Assembly: GCA_903821415.1 (NCBI GenBank)
Contig: CAIJLF010000145.1
Span: 1-17,234, forward strand
Direction of reading: 5' to 3'
DNA length: 17,234 bases
From: an uncultured bacterium
Lineage (GTDB): Bacteria > Patescibacteriota > Minisyncoccia > Phycocordibacterales > UBA9973
The notes under the pieces are model-generated. The model was not told the origin of the DNA and made no database searches. It worked only from the letters and a program-made list of their open reading frames with translations. Position numbers and translations under genes: made by a program. Numbering within the stretch: position 1 is the first letter of the stretch; each line of letters begins with the position of its first letter. Of this stretch, positions 1-7,400 are shown piece by piece.

Positions 1-2
1 AA

Positions 3-638
3 TTAATTATTCTTTTTCTTGAATATATTTAAAAAGAAAAAAACAAATAAAGTACCCCTACTTGATAAATTGAAAAGTATAGCCAAGGTGAATAATACTA
101 TCGCTAGTTTTATACTTACGAATGATACAGCGATTGCTAGGAAGGCAGAGATGACAGGGAAGAGTATGTGCATCTTTGCGTGGTCGTTTTCTTCTTTTGT
201 AAATGGAGCATTTTCTATTGTGTGAGATTTTATTGCATAGTTCCTCATTGCAAATAAAGAAAATCCGATAAGTATAATATTTATAGCAAAAAATATTGTT
301 GATGTTCGAGCAGAGATATATGTTCCTAGGAAGTGTGAAGAGAAGGGTACAAGTCCGACAAGGAAGAAGAATACTCCATTTAGATTTGCGAATTTTGTAT
401 CTATATTTTTAGCTAAGACGGATGCTATAAAGTGGTGACTTCTCCAGTATGTGAATATAAGTGAGAAGCTAAGCAAGTAACTTAGGAAGAGTGGGTACAT
501 ATTGATAAGAGAGTGGACTAGAACTCCATTGGTGACAACTCCAGTAAACTCAGGAACTCGTATCTCGAAAACTAAAATCGTCATGACGATAGCAAATATA
601 CTATCGGCTAGTTGGTCTAATCTAAATTGTTTCATCAT
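3..638 (-). CDS. TMEM175-family (DUF1211) membrane protein, putative potassium channel
   Basis: The 211-residue protein is almost entirely hydrophobic with about six membrane segments (roughly residues 10-28, 45-65, 85-105, 112-132, 155-175, 177-203) and a lysine-rich C-terminal end. The first segment carries a variant of the family signature (RLDQLADSIFAIVMTILVFE; the usual form is R...FSDGVFAI..TLLVLEI). YWRSHHF at 64-70 matches the conserved W..HH after segment 2, and LNGVFFFLVGLVPF at 86-99 matches the family's segment 3. Bacterial members are about 200 residues and form tetrameric potassium-selective pores in the cytoplasmic membrane, so the length fits. The FSDG motif reads LADS here, so channel activity is inferred from the family and not certain. 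Two ATG codons are adjacent; the first sits six bases after a consensus extended -10 box, which suggests a leaderless message. The gene is divergent from the MerR-like gene and shows no functional link to its neighbours. Confidence 0.85.
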   Translation of the reverse strand: MMKQFRLDQLADSIFAIVMTILVFEIRVPEFTGVVTNGVLVHSLINMYPLFLSYLLSFSLIFTYWRSHHFIASVLAKNIDTKFANLNGVFFFLVGLVPFSSHFLGTYISARTSTIFFAINIILIGFSLFAMRNYAIKSHTIENAPFTKEENDHAKMHILFPVISAFLAIAVSFVSIKLAIVLFTLAILFNLSSRGTLFVFFFLNIFKKKNN

Positions 639-644
639 GAATAG

Positions 645-673
645 ATTATATCATAAATTATTTAACCTGTGGA
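645..673 (-). promoter_or_regulatory. Extended -10 promoter of the TMEM175-like gene, predicted leaderless
   Basis: On the minus strand a perfect TATAAT (645-650) is preceded by TG at the extended -10 position. Seventeen bases further upstream is TCCACA (668-673), which matches four of six positions of the -35 consensus. Only six bases separate TATAAT from the first ATG at 638, so transcription should begin at or next to the start codon and leave no room for a ribosome binding site. Prediction by eye. Confidence 0.55.
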
Positions 674-943
674 TAAAGTATTGATATTAATAAAAAATTA
701 CTAATTAAAAATTAAGAATGGGGGGTACTAATTGATAGTCATTAATAGAAAAAAAGTGGGGGGGTTGTAATTAAAAACTACCGATTATTGATTGAAAATT
801 ATCTAGAGAGGAAGAGGGAGGGTCACGATTCGTGTAACGGTCATGAATGAAAGAATAATATAACATTGAAGATCAGAATTTGAAATATTAGAAAATATGG
901 GGTTAGTGATTAGTAATTATAGACGTTAAGGTTATATTTTTTG

Positions 944-983
944 AAATTAGTAATTAGTAATTGTAATTAATAATTACTAATTT
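944..983. repeat. 13-bp inverted repeat made of ATTAGTAATTA units
   Basis: AAATTAGTAATTA (944-956) is the exact reverse complement of TAATTACTAATTT (971-983), with a 14-base loop. The left arm overlaps a second direct copy of ATTAGTAATT at 953-962, and a related copy (GATTAGTAATTAT) lies at 908-920. It could form a hairpin or cruciform. There is no T-run specific to one strand, so a terminator role is unsupported. Confidence 0.6.
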
Positions 984-1010
984 ATTAACCTTTAGTATAC
1001 TTTCTTAACA

Positions 1011-1039
1011 TTGTTTATTAATGTTTAGTATAGTATACT
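1011..1039 (+). promoter_or_regulatory. Promoter of the MerR-like gene, predicted leaderless
   Basis: TATACT at 1034-1039 matches five of six -10 positions and lies exactly six bases before the ATG at 1046, the same spacing as in the divergent gene. TTGTTT at 1011-1016, with a 17-base spacer, is a partial -35. An alternative pairing is TTAACA (1005-1010) with TATAGT (1029-1034), spacer 18. No Shine-Dalgarno sequence precedes the ATG. Confidence 0.4.
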
Positions 1040-1041
1040 AA
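1025..1041. promoter_or_regulatory. 17-bp palindromic operator overlapping the MerR-like promoter
   Basis: TTAGTATA-G-TATACTAA is a perfect palindrome around a central G and ends four bases before the start codon, over the predicted -10 box. A half-site copy (TTTAGTATA) occurs at 991-999, repeated in the same orientation at 1024-1032, 33 bases away or about three helical turns. This is the layout expected of an autoregulatory operator for the adjacent HTH protein; binding is inferred. Confidence 0.5.
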
Positions 1042-1045
1042 TTAT

Positions 1046-1297
1046 ATGGATGATAAATTAATTTCAATCAAGGATGCAGCCGAGTTGCTGTCAGTCACTA
1101 AGCTAACCCTCAGGAACTGGGATAGAGATGGTAAGTTAGTAGCACTCAGGCATCCTATCAACAACTATCGAGTCTACAAGAAATCAGACATCGATAACCT
1201 AATCAACAAAATAAAGTCAGGAGAGAAGCCAGAAAGGCCACCCAGAAAGCCTAAATTAAAAGCCCGAACTCTTTCCGTAATTCACCTCAAAGACTAG
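1046..1297 (+). CDS. Small MerR-like helix-turn-helix DNA-binding protein
   Basis: This 83-residue protein has a MerR-type winged helix-turn-helix at its N-terminus. ISIKDAAELLSVTKLTLRNW (7-26) forms the helix-turn-helix, and the wing region ends in NNYRVYKKSDIDNLI (39-53), a close match to the MerR 'N.YRYY...DI' pattern. The last 25 residues are a proline- and lysine-rich basic tail (KPERPPRKPKLKAR) with no effector-binding or dimerising coiled-coil domain. It is therefore closer to excisionase-like or IS607-type N-terminal domains than to a full MerR regulator, which is usually 120 residues or more. No recombinase gene is nearby. The ATG at 1046 is favoured because it follows a -10 box by six bases and no SD is present. 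The palindrome overlapping its promoter suggests negative self-regulation. Its targets are unknown; the giant gene downstream is separated from it by a terminator. Confidence 0.8.
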   Translation: MDDKLISIKDAAELLSVTKLTLRNWDRDGKLVALRHPINNYRVYKKSDIDNLINKIKSGEKPERPPRKPKLKARTLSVIHLKD

Positions 1298-1308
1298 TTA
1301 TTTGTCAA

Positions 1309-1354
1309 AATAAAAAACCCATGGGATATACATATATTCTATGGGTTTTTTATT
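1309..1354 (+). terminator. Rho-independent terminator after the MerR-like gene
   Basis: Two perfect 14-base arms, AATAAAAAACCCAT (1309-1322) and ATGGGTTTTTTATT (1341-1354), flank an 18-base loop. The A-run and T-run flank the CCC/GGG core, so it would work in both directions. It starts 12 bases after the stop codon and insulates the giant gene downstream from the small regulator gene. Confidence 0.8.
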
Positions 1355-1369
1355 ATTTAAAGTTTTACA

Positions 1370-1380
1370 TATGATATAAT
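1370..1380 (+). promoter_or_regulatory. Extended -10 promoter upstream of the giant surface-protein gene
   Basis: TATGATATAAT contains a perfect TATAAT (1375-1380) with TG at the extended position. The same 11 bases occur, inverted, at the promoter of the TMEM175-like gene (645-655). No convincing -35 lies 16-18 bases upstream. Transcription would start near 1387, giving a leader of about 105 bases to the TTG at 1492, or about 327 bases to the ATG at 1714. Confidence 0.45.
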
Positions 1381-1425
1381 TAAAGTATCAAAAAATAATT
1401 TTCATCTCACATCTAAATAGACAAA

Positions 1426-1482
1426 TCACTTTCTTGTAAAGAGTGAATTCTAAATGGAAATCTCTATCGAGAATTATTTTTT
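1426..1482 (+). promoter_or_regulatory. Structured leader with an attenuator-like hairpin before the giant gene
   Basis: Two hairpins follow the predicted transcription start. The first pairs TCACT (1426-1430) with AGTGA (1442-1446) and extends inward by two pairs. The second pairs AATTCT (1446-1451) with AGAATT (1470-1475) and is followed by T-rich sequence including six Ts at 1477-1482, resembling a weak intrinsic terminator. The hairpins share base 1446 and so may be mutually exclusive. Regulation by attenuation is speculation. Confidence 0.25.
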
Positions 1483-1498
1483 AAATAAAATTTGTTAA
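1454..1498 (+). CDS. Possible 14-codon leader peptide overlapping the first start of the giant gene
   Basis: ATG at 1454 opens a short frame (MEISIENYFLNKIC) ending in TAA at 1496-1498. It overlaps the TTG at 1492, the first available start of the giant ORF, in another frame. A weak AAGAG lies about ten bases upstream. The TTG has no ribosome binding site of its own, so translational coupling is conceivable. The frame is too short to be convincing and could be chance. Confidence 0.15.
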   Translation: MEISIENYFLNKIC

Positions 1499-4400
1499 AA
1501 GCAAATACAAAAATTAAAAGCGTGGTAAATCAGATCTTATTTTCAATGAGAGCTTTTTCTATTTCTAAGAAGACTTTACCATCTCAACGCAATCGCGTCA
1601 GAGAGGTAAAGATTTTTAATTTGGAGAGATTTAAATTCAAAAAACTCAGGAAAAGAAAAATTAGAGACAGTGTAGAAAGACAGATAATTGAAAAAATAGA
1701 AGTATCAAATAATATGAAAATAAATTTTAAAAACAAAATAGTCGGTAAATACACAAATATGGTTTTTGGATTTATTTTTGCATTTGCATTTTTCTTAAAT
1801 TCAAATATTGCATCAGCTCTCGATACAACACCACCAACTGTCGATATGACTTACTCTATTAATCCGATGGGTGTGGGTTCGAGGACTATTAAAGCTTCTT
1901 ATTCTGAAGCTATTCAAAGTGCTCCTACGATTAGTATTGATCAACCTGGAAGTACAGATATTTCAAATGCGAGTATGACAAATAATGCTGGTTCTATTTG
2001 GACATCTAGATCTGTTAATGAATATTATTTGCAATCAGTTGCTTATGGCAACGGTTTATTTGTGGCAGTTGGGAGTAGTGCTGGGCATGTTGCTACTTCT
2101 CCAGATGGAATAACTTGGACAACCAGAACTCCATCTTTGGCTGCTAATTGGCAATCAGTTGCTTATGGTAATGGTCTTTTTGTGGCTGTTTCATATGGAG
2201 GAAATGTTATGACATCTCCAGACGGAATCACTTGGATAACAAGAACAGCTTCTGAGACAAATCAGTGGGTCTCTATAGTTTATGCAAATAATATTTTCGT
2301 TGCGGTCGCTACTAGTGGTACAAATAGAGTTATGACATCTCCCGATGGTATTACTTGGACAGCTCGAGCTGCGGCAGAGGCTAATGTCTGGAATACCGTC
2401 ACATATGGTAATGGATTATTTGTTGCTGGTGGTGGAATTTTTTCGACTCATCACATTATGACCTCTCCTGATGGTATTACTTGGACAGCTCGGACAGCTG
2501 CCACGGCGAATACAATTTCTGGAATTGCATATGGCAATGGAATTTTTACTGCTACTAATCAAACTAATCAATCTATGACTTCCCCCGATGGTATAAATTG
2601 GACCAGTCAAACTATGCCCTCTGGTTCTGCTTGGTATGGTATTACTTACGGTAGTGGTATGTTTGTTACAGTTGCTGTTTCTGGAACAAATAGAATGGCA
2701 ACTTCTCTAGATGGAATTACTTGGATAGTACAGAATTCCTCTACTAGTCTTACTTTAACTGGGATAACTTTTGGCAATGGTCTTTTTGTAGCTGTAGGTA
2801 CTGGTGGTTATAGCATTCTAACATCTCCTGGTTTTACTTATTCATATAATTATAATGTTAACCAAGCCAATGGTGGAACATATGTTGATGGTACAGCAAC
2901 AGTTTCTTTATCTTCAGTTTTAGACTTAGCTGGGAATGCATCATCGGCTCCAACTCATAATACTTTCACCATTGATACAGTAGCTCCAACAGTAGCTCTC
3001 TCATATAGTGCTAGTCCTGCTGGAGTTGGAACGGAAACAATTACAGCAGTATATTCAAAACCAATTTCAACGGTTCCGACAATAAGTATCAATCAGCCAG
3101 GAAGTACAGATATTTCAAATGCAACGATGACTCCACCCGGAAGTGTTTGGACCACTCGAACAGTACCACAAGCTAATAGTTGGACTTCTGTCGCTTATGG
3201 TAATGGTTTATTTGTGGCCGTATCTACTAATGGCACAAATACAGTCATGACTTCTCCTGACGGTATTACTTGGACTTCTAGGACGGCTCCAGCGTCTTCA
3301 ACTTGGTATTCTGTTACATATGGGAATGGACTTTTTGTGGCTGTGTCACAAGTTGGGACAAACAGAGTTATGACTTCGCCTGATGGTATTACATGGACAG
3401 CAAGAACTGCTGCTCAAGTTAATTCTTGGATTTCAGTTACTTATGGTAATGGTTTATTTGTGGCCGTATCTACTAATGGAACAAATCAAGTTATGACTTC
3501 GCCTGATGGTATTACATGGACAGCAAGAACTGCTGCTCAAGTTAATTCTTGGATTTCAGTTACTTATGGTAATGGTTTATTTGTGGCCGTATCTACTAAT
3601 GGCACAAATACAGTCATGACTTCTCCTGATGGTATTACTTGGACAGCAAGGACTATTGCTTCTACTCAGACCATGTCTGTAACTTTTGGTAATGGGATTT
3701 TTATGGCGGCAAGTCTTTATAATCAAATGTTTACATCAGTAGACGGAATTTTATGGAGTGCCTTACCGACACCACCTTTGAGTTATTTTGATTCTATTTC
3801 TTATGGTAATGGTGTTTTCGTGGCTGTTGGATACCAGAGCACTGGCAAATTAGCCTACTCAATTGATAATGGTGTCACTTGGACCACTCTTACTTCAATG
3901 GACGCAAGCGCGTGGAGGTCTGTCACATATGCAAATGGTTTATTTGTAGTAGTCGGTGATGCTGGGGCAGTTATGACTTCACCTGGTGTCGGATATACTT
4001 ATGATTATATAGTCAATAAAGCAAACGGAGGTTCTTATGTTGATGGGACTGCTACAGTTAGCTTATCTTCCGTTACAGATATACCTGGCAATACAGCAGC
4101 CGCTCCGACTAATACAACATTTAGTATTGATACGACTGGTCCGACGGTAGCACTGACATATAGTGCAAGTCCTGCAAAAGCTGGAACAAATACTATTACA
4201 GCGACATATTCAGAAGCAATAGTTGGTACTCCGACAATTAGTATCAATCAGCCTGGAACGACAGATATAACGAATGTTTCAATGTCAGGAAGTGGAAAAA
4301 CTTGGACTTATTCATATACAGTGAACACAGCAAACGGAACTACATACGTAGACGGAGGAGCGATAGTTAGTTTGTCGATAGTGAACAATGCTACAGGGCA

Positions 4401-7400
4401 CTCTTCTTTACCACCGACAAATACAAATTTTATTATTGATACTACAGCTCCAACTTTAACTTACACTTATAGCACTAATCCTATTAAAGCAGGACTCACA
4501 GAGACTATAACCGCTTCATATTCAGAAGCTATAATAGGGACACCAACTATTAGTATTGACCAGCCAGGAACGACAGATATTTCAAATGCAACATTAACTA
4601 ATACAGGGGCATCAATTTGGACAGGTTGGACTGCTACTTCTGGTATTTGGAGTTCGATAGCTTATGGAAATGGTTTGTTTGTGGCAGTTACTGGTACTGC
4701 TACTACTTATAGAGTCATGACTTCTCCCGATGGGATTACTTGGACTGGCAGATCAGCTGCTCAGGCTAATAGTTGGACCTCTGTCGCTTATGGTAATGGA
4801 CTTTTTGTAGCTGTATCTTCAGATGGAACAAATCAAGTTATGACTTCTCCTGATGGTATAAATTGGACAGCTAGGGTTGCAGCTGCAGCTAATCAGTGGC
4901 AAGGCATTTCATATTTAAATGGTCAATTCGTGGCAGTCTCTAATACTGGAACTAATAGAATAATGACTTCATCCAATGGAATTACTTGGGTACTACAGAC
5001 TTCACCAGATCAAGGTTATTGGGTTTCAGTTGCTTATGGCAATAGTACTTATGTAGCAGTAGCAACATTTGGAACAAATAGAGTCTATACATCTACAAAT
5101 GGGACAGCTTGGGTTGGTAGAACTGCAATACAAGCAAATACTTGGAGATCTGTAACATATGGTAATGGTTTGTTCGTAGCCGTATCTTCTGATGGTACAA
5201 ATAGAGTTATGACTTCTCCTGATGGTACTACTTGGACAGCTAGGTCAGCTGCTCAGGCAAATTCTTGGCAAGCTGTAACTTACGCAAATGGTCTTTTTGT
5301 CGCAGTTTCAAATGATGGGACAAATAGAGTTATGACATCAGCAGATGGTATAACTTGGACAGTTCAAACGGCTGCATCAGCTAGTACTTGGGCTTCGATA
5401 ACTTATGGTAATGGTTTATTTGTAGCGGGAGGAGGAAGTAGTACTTTGATGACTTCTCCAGCATTTTCATATTCATATAATTATACAGTTAATCAAGCCA
5501 ATGGAGGAACATATGTTGATGGGGCAGCAACAGTTAGTTTACCTTCTACTACAGACTTAGCGGGAAATACTTTGACTACTCCAACTACAAATACTTTTAT
5601 AATTGATACGACTGGTCCAGCTACGGCACTTTCATATACGAAAAATCCTGCTGGTTTAGGAGTTAATATAATTACTGCTACATATAATGAACCGATATCA
5701 AGCTCTCCAACAATTAGTGTTAACCAACCAGGATCAACAGATGTATCAAATGCATCAATGATTCCACCTGCTAATACTTGGACAGCTAGAACTATTACAT
5801 CTGCAAATCAATGGAGGTCTATAACTTATGGTAATAATATTTTTGTTGCAGTTTCTGGTAGTGGTACTAATCGAGTTATGACTTCCCCCGATGGTATTAC
5901 TTGGACAGAAAGGAGTGCTGCACAAGCAAATACTTGGAACTCTATAACTTATGGTAATGGACTTTTTGTGGCTGTATCTTCAGATGGAACAAACCGAGTC
6001 ATGACTTCACCAGACGGTATTACTTGGATATCTCGAAACGCTGCTATTGTTAGTACCTGGCAGTCTGTTGCATATGGAGGAGGTGTGTTTGTTGCAGTTG
6101 CTAGCAATAGTGTTATGACTTCTCCAGACGGTATTAATTGGACGGCTCGTACAGCTTCTGTTGTATCAAATTGGACATCTGTTGCTTATGGTAATGGTCT
6201 TTTTGTTGCAGTTTCTTCTTATAGTACTAATGTTATGACTTCTCCAGATGGTATTACTTGGACAACTCGTATCGCCCCGTCTTCATCTTATTGGTATTCT
6301 ATTGCTTATGGTAATGGAACATTCGTTGCTGTTGAAAATGGTAGTAACTGCGTTATGACTTCTCCAGATGGTATTACTTGGACAGCTCGTGCTGGTGCAG
6401 TTCCCGCTGGCTGGCAATCTGTCATTTATGGCGACGGAACATTTGTAATTGTCGGTAACAGTAATGTAGTAATGACTTCAATAAATAACGGTACAACTTG
6501 GACATCTCGTACTTCTCCAGCTTCAGTTAATTGGTCAGCTATTGCTTACGGTAAGGGAACATTCGTTGCAATTTCAAATGGAAGTACATCTGTTATAACT
6601 TCCCCTAGCCTTGGTTATAGTTATAGTTACACAGTCTCTCCCGCCAACGGTTCGACATATATAGATGGTACCACTGCTGTTTCTTTGTCCTCAGTTAACG
6701 ACCTAGCTGGTAACGCTTCCCAAGCTCCAACAAATGCCACATTTGAAATCAACACCGCTCCACCAACAGTGGCAATGTCATATTCTAAAACACCAGCTGG
6801 TGTCGGAGCGATGACTATCACCGCTACATACAACAAGCCAGTTGTAAGTGCTCCAAATATTAGTATCAATCAGCCAGGAAGTACAGATATTTCAAATGTG
6901 GCAATGACTGGAAGTGGAGCTGTGTATACATATTCATATACAGTTAACATTGCCAATGGTAGTACATATATAGATGGGGTTACTACTGTTAGTTTGTCAT
7001 CTGTATTAGACGCAGATGGTAATACAGCTGTTGCTCCTACCAACACAACTTTCACAATAGAGACAGTTCCTCCAACTGCAGTGATCACATACTCAATTAA
7101 TCACGCAACCAAGACAGGGGATTCACAAGTTATCACCGCTACATTTAGTGAACCAATGGCAGATGCACCAATTCCTAAAATTGCTATCAGTGGAACAAAT
7201 ACAGTCGCCGCTACCAACATGACAAAAGTAGATACGACTCATTACACTTACACTCACACAGTCGCCGCCGGCAATGGTAATGCAAATGTTGCTCTATCTG
7301 TAGGTACCGATGTCGGAACCAATCCTCTTGTCGCGACTCCTACCTCTGGTGCTACATTTGCTATCGACAACATAATTCCAACTGGAACTATCACAGCTGT

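Larger units (their letters stand above)
639..1045. other. Non-coding AT-rich region with G-runs
   Basis: About 400 bases between divergent genes with no credible ORF or RNA gene. It holds runs of G at 720-725, 758-764 and 899-902, and a purine-rich G patch at 808-822. Each of the three G-runs is preceded by an A-rich stretch and followed by T/A-rich sequence of the TTRGTRATTA type, so they look like degenerate copies of one unit. CACGA-T-TCGTG at 824-834 is a short inverted repeat. The outer parts hold the two promoters. I see no protein-coding content. Confidence 0.6.
1822..7371 (+). repeat. Seven tandem bacterial Ig-like domains (Ig1-Ig7)
   Basis: Each unit begins like 'DTTAPTVALTYSASPAGVG' and continues with 'TITATYSEAI..PTISI.QPG.TDISNATM', 'YSYTVN.ANGGTYVDG', 'VSLSSV.DLAGN' and 'PTNTTFTIDT'. 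Boundaries are Ig1 1822-2979, Ig2 2980-4134, Ig3 4135-4443, Ig4 4444-5610, Ig5 5611-6756, Ig6 6757-7065 and Ig7 7066-7371. The uninterrupted copies are 103 (Ig3), 103 (Ig6) and 102 (Ig7, divergent) residues. The other four are 382-389 residues because of inserted propellers. The fold assignment to bacterial Ig-like domains rests on the pattern of beta-strands and Asp/Pro junctions seen by eye. Confidence 0.85.

Noticed and set aside
502..684. Plus-strand 60-codon ORF opposite the TMEM175-like gene
   Set aside because: It lies antisense to a well-supported membrane protein gene and its product has no domain-like pattern.
720..902. G-quadruplex from the four G-rich tracts
   Set aside because: The tracts are about 30-130 bases apart, too distant for a typical quadruplex.
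1046..1297. MerR-like gene as evidence of an integrated IS607-type mobile element
   Set aside because: There is no serine recombinase catalytic domain, no tnpB-like gene and no element ends nearby; only the HTH resembles that family.
3194..3640. CRISPR-like repeat array
   Set aside because: The 123-base repeats are in-frame protein blades without spacer structure; they encode conserved YGNGLFVAV/SPDGITW motifs.
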